A DNA stretch of 38,321 nucleotides from Bacteroides caecigallinarum (lineage in GTDB: Bacteria > Bacteroidota > Bacteroidia > Bacteroidales > Bacteroidaceae). Numbering within the stretch: position 1 is the stretch's first letter; each line of letters begins with the position of its first letter. Shown piece by piece: positions 33,401 to 38,321 of this stretch. The position numbers and the translations under genes were made by a program. Under the pieces are notes generated by a model. That model was not told the origin of the DNA and did no database searches. It was given only the letters and a program-made list of their open reading frames with translations. The stretch spans positions 1 to 38,321 of the forward strand of contig NZ_JADYTF010000019.1 in assembly GCF_021530995.1 (NCBI RefSeq), written 5' to 3'.

Positions 33401-33745
33401 TGATGAAGGCTGTAAAACGATAAAATAATCATTATCGGCATTCAGTTTCACCCGATGTGTTTTATATCCCAGATAGGAAGCTTCAATCTCTTTTGTATCA
33501 GATGGAAATGTCAGTGTAAAGTGTCCCTGAACATCCGTAATGACAGCTGCAACAGATCCTTTGGCGTCATCATTTACCTGTTTTACGTGGGCTGCAGGCA
33601 GCGGCTCGTTGTTTTCATCCACTACAATGCCATGAATTGTGCGGTTGCCCTGCGCATGAGTTTCGCAGACAAACATAATAAACGTACATAGCCAAAGCAG
33701 GAAGAGGATTCTGAAACGAGTTTCATGTAATGCTACTTTCTCCAT
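30491..33745 (-). CDS. SusC/RagA-family TonB-dependent transporter
   Basis: Protein of 1084 aa. Signal peptide residues 1-32 (cleavage near 'ETHAQG'), CarboxypepD_reg-like domain ('TIHGIVVDENNEPLPAAHV', 38-115), TonB box/plug ('LLDEVVVTGYQTISKERATGAFS', 'VLKDAAATSIYGARAANGVVVITTKRAK'), then a long beta-barrel ending in an aromatic residue ('CGVYLNF'). It imports a nutrient bound by the SusD partner using TonB energy. First gene of the operon with susD-like and tlpA-like. No glycoside hydrolase gene is present in the window, so the substrate may be peptide, metal or small glycan. Confidence 0.95.
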   Translation of the reverse strand: MEKVALHETRFRILFLLWLCTFIMFVCETHAQGNRTIHGIVVDENNEPLPAAHVKQVNDDAKGSVAAVITDVQGHFTLTFPSDTKEIEASYLGYKTHRVKLNADNDYFIVLQPSSELLDEVVVTGYQTISKERATGAFSKVDSKKLETQRLSNMGAILEGRVAGYSDGKIRGVTSMNGLTTPLYVIDGFPVEKTTNDGYGNWIESVPDLNMEDIESITVLKDAAATSIYGARAANGVVVITTKRAKKNELNVSFSATLTVNPYDTYADKYLAGSATMIELEREWAAQNPQLHEGDVRSYANTVLDNMSYSTQGIRNILNYYAGNITQDQLESNLKGLASQGYRYYKDIEKYGKHNPFSQQYNLNIGKGTEKNTFNASVSYRQNQLEDKFSENNTIGINLQNSTQMTSWLTLDVGTYLNYGKGTTQSFNLFSPGYTYMPYDGLMNSDGTYYTNTEEDRYSLYNLNLLHNNGLYNLDITPLDEIGMNLTKSRDFSNRTFARLTFKFTDWLKYTASFQYEYAEYKTEQLKGKDSFEVRNMVNTFSTSNNDGTSTFALPYGNVFFTSANTTHAYNFRQQLDFNKTIAGKHDITMILGTETRENKMEYNDRTLYNYDPQLLTYSMINAGQLSNFNGQWGYASFSQQKFAYIRELVNRYVSVYSNAAYTYDGKYMVSGSIRWDKTNLFSTGSKYQKRPIWSVGAGWNIDREAFFNVAWINMLKLRASYGIGGNIAKNSAPYMIAYYNNNNQVGGIQGTISSRPNPNLRWEKTTTLNVGIDFALLGNRLNGSIEYYNKKGTDLLANTNGVPTEGWGYSTYSINNGKMTNKGFELTLSGDVIRHNDWNWNVSGVLGYNKNKVTYVNVKAPVAYLVIDYPTAYPRVGNPYNAIYGYQWAGLSETGTPQVYDAEGKLYTDMTPSEIEDLVYLGTTVPIYNGSVSTNLRWKNWELAAQFLFEGGHKMRNTNTAFISSGMGVVSKDIENRWREPGDEAHTDIPRYISTESPLYNYNYQSMYANSSINVIDATNWRLRNLSLTYRIPSKWCHKLYLKNARIMLGMENVFTVAKSSNAKYLLGGYTKPNYLCGVYLNF

Positions 33746-33893
33746 ACTTATATCTTTTTTTTAAGGTTATAGATTTAAACTTTAATTTTGCTCATGTGCA
33801 AAAATGTAAAAAAAAGATATAATATTGATACTAAATACGCGTTCAAATTCGACAATTGTTACTTTAGGAGAAGATTTTTTGTTAAAACGTTTT

Positions 33894-35699
33894 TCATCCT
33901 TCTTTTTTATGCATGGTAATAACCTTATTGCGATATTGTTTTGGTGGAATCCCTACAATATCCTGAAAAATTTTATAGAATGTGCTCATGGAATTAAATC
34001 CCACTTCAGAAGCTACGGCCTTTAATGGTATATCATTTTTAGGATCGCTAAGCAAACGGATAGCCTCCTGAATTCGATAACTGTTGACGTATTGCGTAAA
34101 ATTCTGTTGTGTCTGCTCATTGATTATTTGCGACAGATAAGTGCGGTTTGTTTCAAGTAAGTCGGCAACACGCTCTTTTGTCAATAAGTTTTCTTTATAT
34201 ACCTTTTGTTCCTGCATTAGTTTTTCCAGTCGTTGAAACAGTAAAGTTTTCTTTTCATTACTCAATGAAGAGGCCGCATACTTTTCATTGGTAGAAGAAG
34301 TTACACTTGCTGCTGTATTTATATGTTCCTGCTGTAAGGAATTAATTATGGCTTTGAGATGTTCTTCCTTGCGGATTGATTCCTGATGCTGTCGCACGAT
34401 ACTGGTATATAAAATGTTTTTCCTCCTATACATAAGCCATAACGTAAAGGTGACAATCAGAATCACTAAGAGGACGCAAAGAAGGGCTTGTTCCTTTTTT
34501 TCTTTCTGTAGCAAAACAAGTTTCCCTTCCCGAATTTCATTTGCCTGACGTTCTGTATCGTACTTTATGCGAAGTTCACTCAGCATTTTTTCTTTATCGA
34601 TATTGAATATACTGTCTGTTTCCTGCTGTAACTTTCGTTGCCAGGCAAGTGCTTCGGCATACTGTCCCATGTTTTCATAACAGACAGACAATGTATTGAT
34701 TACTTGGTTTCTATATACCGCACAGTTCTCTTCTTTTGTGAGTGATAAGGCTTTTAGAAGTAAGTCTACAGCTTGCTTATTATTTCCATCTTCCTTTAAT
34801 GCTATCGCATATTCATTCAGTAAAATTACTTTGTATGAGGTCTGGTTCATAGTATTCAGCGATAATCCTTTCCTGTAATATTCAATCGCCTGTTTTTTAT
34901 TACCTTTAGCAAATTCTATCATGCCGTATATTGCGTACACATTCCCTTGATTGTAATACTCGTTCTGGTTCATGATAAATTCGGCTTCCTTTATATACGG
35001 TAAAGCTTTATCATATTCCTTACGCAGATAATACATATATGAAGTGTTTAATGAACCGATAAATATAAGATAGGCTGAATTTTGTTTATGCCCCATTTCG
35101 TAAGTTTGCAGTGCATAAGTCAGGCCCTCAGGATTGTTTTGTAAAAAATAAATACTGGAGATATTTCCCAGCAGAATAGCTTCAAGTTCACTGTTTTCAC
35201 TTTTGTGGGCTGCTTCTATTCCTTTAAAGAAATAATGCAGGGCAGAATAATAGTCTTTGTTAATGTTACTGGCATATAACCCCATTCCATTATAAACGGA
35301 ACATAAAGCCGAATAGTTATTGGTGCTTTTTCCCAGTAAAGATGCTTGCCCGAGATGATTTATTGCGCTCGAATCACCTAACATGACGTGTGCTTGCCCT
35401 AATGCGATATGTGCATACAGCAAGCTATATTCATAATCTTGTTTTTCATATCCTATACGAAATAATTCTTCCCCATACTCTATTACTTTGCGGTAATCAG
35501 CTTTGTGTAAATACAAAAAACAAAGTTCTTTTAATACTTGTACATCTTTCGGATTGCGTTTTAATATCTGTTCCTGCTGCTGTATGGCTGGAAGAATGTT
35601 TTCTTGTGCCTGACATGTCAACAGGATACAAATAGTGGAAAATATAATTATTTTAAGTCTTAATTTTATGCTTATCTGTATAGGGCTTGATTTCGGCAT
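33894..35699 (-). CDS. TPR membrane regulator with AraC-type DNA-binding domain
   Basis: Protein of 601 aa. An N-terminal signal or anchor helix (residues 12-30, 'LRLKIIIFSTICILLTCQA') is followed by about eight TPR-like repeats (40-385, e.g. 'YALQTYEMGHKQNSAYLIF', 'EYYRKGLSLNTMNQTSYKVI'), a membrane helix near 403-423 ('ALLCVLLVILIVTFTLWLMY'), a coiled linker and a C-terminal AraC HTH (about 490-595: 'RVADLLETNRTYLSQIINEQ', 'LKAVASEVGFNSMSTFYKIFQDIVGIPPKQY'). This one-component layout lets periplasmic sensing act on cytoplasmic DNA binding. It lies 148 bases upstream of susC, same strand, and is its likely regulator. Confidence 0.88.
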   Translation of the reverse strand: MPKSSPIQISIKLRLKIIIFSTICILLTCQAQENILPAIQQQEQILKRNPKDVQVLKELCFLYLHKADYRKVIEYGEELFRIGYEKQDYEYSLLYAHIALGQAHVMLGDSSAINHLGQASLLGKSTNNYSALCSVYNGMGLYASNINKDYYSALHYFFKGIEAAHKSENSELEAILLGNISSIYFLQNNPEGLTYALQTYEMGHKQNSAYLIFIGSLNTSYMYYLRKEYDKALPYIKEAEFIMNQNEYYNQGNVYAIYGMIEFAKGNKKQAIEYYRKGLSLNTMNQTSYKVILLNEYAIALKEDGNNKQAVDLLLKALSLTKEENCAVYRNQVINTLSVCYENMGQYAEALAWQRKLQQETDSIFNIDKEKMLSELRIKYDTERQANEIREGKLVLLQKEKKEQALLCVLLVILIVTFTLWLMYRRKNILYTSIVRQHQESIRKEEHLKAIINSLQQEHINTAASVTSSTNEKYAASSLSNEKKTLLFQRLEKLMQEQKVYKENLLTKERVADLLETNRTYLSQIINEQTQQNFTQYVNSYRIQEAIRLLSDPKNDIPLKAVASEVGFNSMSTFYKIFQDIVGIPPKQYRNKVITMHKKEG

Positions 35700-35790
35700 G
35701 ATATTCTTAAAAATTTATTTATTGCATTGGAAGTGCAATAGATGTATTGTAAAATGGTCGTGAATTAGTCATAAATGAACTGAATTACTA

Positions 35791-36134
35791 CTATTTCAAT
35801 TCTTTAAAAGCTTCCGCAAAGAACATATTAAACCACTTAATGCTGTGATTTGTTACTTCATGTTTTGCTGATTTTTTAAGATAAGGTCATTGGAAAAATT
35901 GGTCTCAAAGGCAAAATCTTTATGTAATGAAATTGCATTTTCTTTCTGTTTTTGTAACTCGCCGGCTACTGTACCACCAATCCACCGTTCTTCCCATTCT
36001 GGATGTTCTTTACGTAAGTTGAGTGCAAGTAAATCGCCATCAAAAGATTTGCAGTGAATGTAATAAGGGGATAATCTACTTTTCCCAGCTCCGTTAGGAC
36101 CTGCTATGACTGTAAATTCTGGACGTGCTTCCAT
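35791..36134 (-). pseudogene. Zeta-toxin family gene with internal deletion
   Basis: The first 88 residues are a zeta-toxin kinase start: Walker A 'IAGPNGAGKSRLSPYY', 'KSFDGDLLALNLRKEHPEW' and 'HKDFAFETNFSNDLIL'. The frame then stops at 35853 (NQQNMK). In another frame, starting in the same bases, 'KHEVTNHSIKWFNMFFAEAFKELK' continues to a stop at 35791-35793, which looks like the C-terminal tail of the family. Intact members are about 190-200 aa, so about 80 residues are missing and the join is out of frame. Zeta toxins phosphorylate UDP-sugar precursors; this copy lacks the central part and should be inactive. It starts 4 bases behind the small gene 36139-36420. Confidence 0.75.
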
Positions 36135-36138
36135 TCCT

Positions 36139-36420
36139 TTATTTATTTAATAAATAAGCATATCTGCCTTTTCCTTTATCAGCAGTTCGTGAAATAATTT
36201 GATAGCTTCTTGTATTTATATCATAGCTTACCAAATCTTCACTACCATCTGGATTTGCTAAATAGTAATTTCCTTCTTTATCCCAAAATGGTATTGAAAT
36301 TCCTTTAGCCCATCCTTCCAAGTAAATGCGCTCTACTTCTTTGCGTACTTCTTCATTTACTTCTTTGATGGTCTTTCCGTTGGATAGTTTGATTTTTTCT
36401 ATTTCAGCGTATTCACACAT
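36139..36420 (-). CDS. Small partner protein of the zeta-toxin-like gene
   Basis: Protein of 93 aa from the ATG at 36420 (MCEYAEIEKIKLSNGK). The in-frame ATG at 36444 overlaps a promoter -7 box, so the inner start is chosen. The sequence has 'EVNEEVRKEVERIYLEGWAKGISIPFWDKEGNYYLANPDGSEDLVSYD'. Small genes of this type precede zeta-toxin genes in Bacteroidetes and may encode the antitoxin; I cannot confirm the family. It ends 4 bases before the toxin-like start, suggesting one operon. Confidence 0.65.
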   Translation of the reverse strand: MCEYAEIEKIKLSNGKTIKEVNEEVRKEVERIYLEGWAKGISIPFWDKEGNYYLANPDGSEDLVSYDINTRSYQIISRTADKGKGRYAYLLNK

Positions 36421-36441
36421 GATTATCAATGATTTATGCTG

Positions 36442-36449
36442 CAAATATA
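36442..36449 (-). promoter_or_regulatory. Promoter -7 box of the zeta-like operon
   Basis: TATATTTG on the minus strand matches TAnnTTTG and lies 22 bases before the chosen ATG at 36420. A TTTG at -33 is not evident. Confidence 0.45.
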
Positions 36450-36516
36450 GTATAAATTATGGTTTTAGACTAATTTGCGTATTTATTTGCATTCCATTTA
36501 CGTTAAGGCAAATGAC

Positions 36517-36553
36517 AAAAAAACTCCTGCAACCATTTAGATTACAGGAGTTT
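36517..36553 (-). terminator. Intrinsic terminator behind the GGGtGRT fragment
   Basis: Minus strand: AAACTCCTG and CAGGAGTTT (36545-36553 with 36521-36529) form a stem with 15-base loop, followed by seven T. It is the retained natural terminator of the broken gene. Confidence 0.85.
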
Positions 36554-36574
36554 ATATATTCGATTAAGTATAGA

Positions 36575-36757
36575 TTACTTATTCAAAGCAGTAGCAACGT
36601 CAACTGCACATGCAACTGTACATCCTACCATCGGGTTGTTACCGATACCCAGGAAGCCCATCATTTCTACGTGAGCAGGAACTGATGAAGAACCAGCGAA
36701 CTGAGCATCTGAGTGCATACGACCCATAGTATCTGTCATACCGTAAGAAGCAGCGAC
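36575..36757 (-). pseudogene. C-terminal fragment of a GGGtGRT-family gene
   Basis: About 60 residues, 'ASYGMTDTMGRMHSDAQFAGSS...VPAHVEMMGFLGIGNNPMVG...TALNK', match the end of the roughly 330-aa GGGtGRT protein family of Bacteroides as I remember it. The homology stops near 36757; upstream bases encode unrelated residues. The stop codon and terminator are intact. No start or N-terminal part is present, so this is a remnant of a duplication or recombination. The biochemical role of the family is unclear to me. Confidence 0.75.
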
Positions 36758-36916
36758 CGAGCATCCCTGTAACCAGCTTAATTGACTATAAATCAAATCT
36801 ATAGTGGCAATAGATAAACTCCGTGTAAATAAATAAAAGAACTAATTATAAAAATGGGCTGCATTATGGTCAAATTCCATTTGCAATTCCGTTTGTAAAA
36901 GGAATCCATGTTTGGA

Positions 36917-37510
36917 TTAAGACCGTGTTCTGATTTGAGTGTCGATAAAGTATAAATCACCGTCAATGCCATAAAGTACATTGTTGGGGACGACATCAAA
37001 CACTTCATATTCTGAATTATGATATTCGTCGTAATAGTCCATTTCAAAACCTAATGCTTCCATATATGTAGCAATTTCATCTTCTGTAGCTTCTCGCTCA
37101 GCCAAAATGTAAGGTTGTATAAGAACTGCACAGAACTCTTTTTTACCATTATAGGCGAAACCTATCATCTGATAAGGTACGTTACCAAATAACTTGTTGT
37201 GTGCATTTATGCGGATGAAGAAATTCTCCAAATCATCACCCGCGTATTCAAAATTATTCAGCTTAATAACGATATTATCTTTGTTTCCTGTATAGACCTC
37301 GTTTTCTCCACCTTTGCTAAGAAATTCAACATTTAAGTTAGAAAGAGAAATCCATAAATTGTTGGAATTGGCAAAGTCTATCAACTCTTTTGTTTGCCCT
37401 CTCTTATAGCTCTCTGTTGGTTCAAGCGTTCCTGTTGTCTCCTTTTTTCTTCTAACGATATAGGTCGCTTGCTCCAAAATGCTATTGATTGGCGAGTTCG
37501 TTCTATCCAT
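36917..37510 (-). CDS. Small kinase-like protein (polyvalent-protein kinase type), tentative
   Basis: Protein of 197 aa. 'FLSKGGENEVYTGNKDNIVIKLNNFEY' resembles the glycine-rich loop and Lys of a kinase fold, 'FCAVLIQPYI' the hinge, and 'VVPNNVLYGIDGDLYFIDTQI' a catalytic/metal loop with N and D residues. This arrangement occurs in the kinase domain found in polyvalent proteins of phages and mobile elements, and in short stand-alone copies in Bacteroides. No partner gene is visible. It starts at 37510; the downstream neighbour is the GGGtGRT fragment, so the area has been rearranged. Activity uncertain. Confidence 0.55.
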   Translation of the reverse strand: MDRTNSPINSILEQATYIVRRKKETTGTLEPTESYKRGQTKELIDFANSNNLWISLSNLNVEFLSKGGENEVYTGNKDNIVIKLNNFEYAGDDLENFFIRINAHNKLFGNVPYQMIGFAYNGKKEFCAVLIQPYILAEREATEDEIATYMEALGFEMDYYDEYHNSEYEVFDVVPNNVLYGIDGDLYFIDTQIRTRS

Positions 37511-38067
37511 TCTTTGTGAAATTCATTGATATATTCCATAAATCTTATGTTTATGAGTTCAAAACAAAGATAATTATTCTTTTTTAAACTTTCATGTTTT
37601 GGTACAACATTTTATTTCTTGTGTTTTATAATTGGGGTATTTCCTTAAAATGTAGTAGCTATTGGTTCAAATGCTCTTTATAGCACATGGGTATTAGTAT
37701 TAGCTAACAGATGTAGGTTTCCAATTGAGAATTATATATTCACTATAGCAAGGGTATCCATCTTGAGGTGAATTATGAAGAAAGCTTGCGGTAAACATAT
37801 ATTCAGACTAACAGAAACCTCATATAAGGCATATAACTGTGTAAGGCTGCTAAAAAACTAAAGTTCTATTATTTGAGTAAGATAATCTGAGTATTCTAAG
37901 ACAGCCACGCACTGTCCTGTTTAAATGGATTTCCTTTTATTTATTTGACTAAGAAGCTGAAAAACGAAAGTAGGAAGAAAACGTCTTTGTTCTCCTCCTA
38001 CTCAATTTTTTCTTATCAGTATTATGGAATACTTTCTTGAATATTTAATAAATATTCCCAGATCTTT
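37511..38067. other. AT-rich intergenic region without convincing genes
   Basis: No protein-like frame is seen except a 28-codon plus-strand ORF at 37775-37861 that has no recognised features. An imperfect hairpin near its right end (37969-38010) is listed separately. Confidence 0.6.
37969..38010. terminator. Probable bidirectional terminator
   Basis: AGTAGGA (37969-37975) pairs with TCCTACT (37996-38002); a T run follows on the plus strand and TTTCGTTTTT on the minus strand. Located behind the Cys-rich peptide gene. Confidence 0.55.
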
Positions 38068-38202
38068 TTACCCCCCAACTATACCTGAACAGTTGGTACA
38101 AAATTCACAACCAATGTTACAAATCTCAATTTCAACTTTAGCGATGACATCTTGATTGTTTTCTACAATCTGTTCTGCCAATTCAATAAATTTTGCATTC
38201 AT
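38068..38202 (-). CDS. 44-aa Cys-rich peptide, possible RiPP precursor
   Basis: ATG at 38202, stop at 38068. The first 27 residues are acidic-amphipathic (MNAKFIELAEQIVENNQ...), like a leader. The last 17 are CNIGCEFCTNCSGIVGG: four Cys in a C-x3-C-x2-C-x2-C pattern, ending in GG. There is no signal peptide. It starts 30 bases behind the stop of another minus-strand gene and has a hairpin behind it. The leader-plus-Cys-core shape fits precursors of ribosomally made modified peptides, but also small metal-binding proteins. No modifying enzyme is in the window. Confidence 0.5.
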   Translation of the reverse strand: MNAKFIELAEQIVENNQDVIAKVEIEICNIGCEFCTNCSGIVGG

Positions 38203-38232
38203 AATTCAATAAATTAAAGTGTTGATAAAAAA

Positions 38233-38321
38233 TTATAATGATACATTCTTTAAATGTTTGTAGCAGGAAAGTGCTGCTTTTAACATTAAAAGTTCGTAAT
38301 CACTCAGTTCTCTATTTATAG
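38233..38321 (-). CDS. C-terminal end of an unidentified gene (5' part outside window)
   Basis: An open frame enters from the right edge and ends at 38233: last residues INRELSDYELLMLKAALSC...NVSL, 28 codons. Helical, no recognised family. It lies 30 bases upstream of the Cys-rich peptide ATG on the same strand and probably shares its transcript. Confidence 0.5.
   Translation of the reverse strand, partial: INRELSDYELLMLKAALSCYKHLKNVSL

Noticed and set aside
36799-37047. 82-aa minus-strand frame
   Set aside because: Overlaps the kinase-like gene in another frame and has low-complexity composition; shadow frame.
37775-37861. 28-codon plus-strand ORF (MKKACGKHIFRL...)
   Set aside because: Purine-rich bases precede the ATG, but length, isolation and lack of any pattern give no support.

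Overview
The window looks like a Bacteroides or close Bacteroidales chromosome carrying one end of a CTnDOT-type integrative and conjugative element (ICE). The evidence is a Bacteroidetes tra gene set, mobABC, an RteC homologue, SusC/SusD proteins, and promoters of the TTTG / TAnnTTTG type. The window enters the element from inside. Its right end is placed at about 27617-27629, where a 13-bp sequence matches the 3' end of a tRNA-Ser gene. The left end lies outside the window, and no integrase is visible.

Layout of the element, left to right. (1) The C-terminal part of an ISL3-type transposase (1-608, +) abuts the 3' end of traM. (2) A minus-strand transfer operon, 636-9995, reads in transcription order: ParA-like TraA, a DUF3408 protein, TraD-like, TraE, TraF, TraG ATPase, a small lipoprotein (TraH position), TraI, TraJ, TraK, TraL, TraM. 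traI is broken by a one-base deletion. (3) A 510-base divergent intergenic region holds phased repeats and the likely oriT. (4) Plus-strand mobA, mobB (relaxase), mobC (coupling protein) and a Schlafen/AlbA-domain regulator, 10557-15628. (5) A DUF3945-type gene and topB, 15901-19337. (6) Minus-strand DHFR/RibD-like reductase with a strongly structured leader. (7) Minus-strand HTH, primase/helicase and HTH genes, 20353-23018, resembling the excision/replication module. (8) An AT-rich minus-strand operon of AraC/GyrI-like regulator, GNAT-YoaP protein and RteC, then a CatA-like acetyltransferase and a second AraC regulator. (9) The element end: a long palindrome, an outward-facing promoter, and the att core followed by a chromosomal terminator.

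Beyond the att core the DNA is chromosomal and AT-rich. It carries a TPR-AraC membrane regulator, a SusC/SusD pair and a TlpA-like lipoprotein (27871-35699), all on the minus strand. A scarred region follows, with a zeta-toxin gene carrying an internal deletion, its small partner gene, a C-terminal fragment of a GGGtGRT-family gene and a small kinase-like gene. At the right edge are the tail of an unidentified gene and a 44-codon Cys-rich peptide gene that resembles a ribosomal peptide precursor.

The observations most worth follow-up are these. Four-copy GGACA arrays with exact 10-bp period occur at three ICE loci, each pointing with the downstream transfer or topoisomerase genes. The reductase leader has mutually exclusive pairings around a terminator-like hairpin. 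rteC sits in an operon with a small-molecule-type AraC regulator instead of the rteA/rteB/tetQ context. A consensus promoter fires outward across the att junction. The Cys-rich peptide lies at the right edge.
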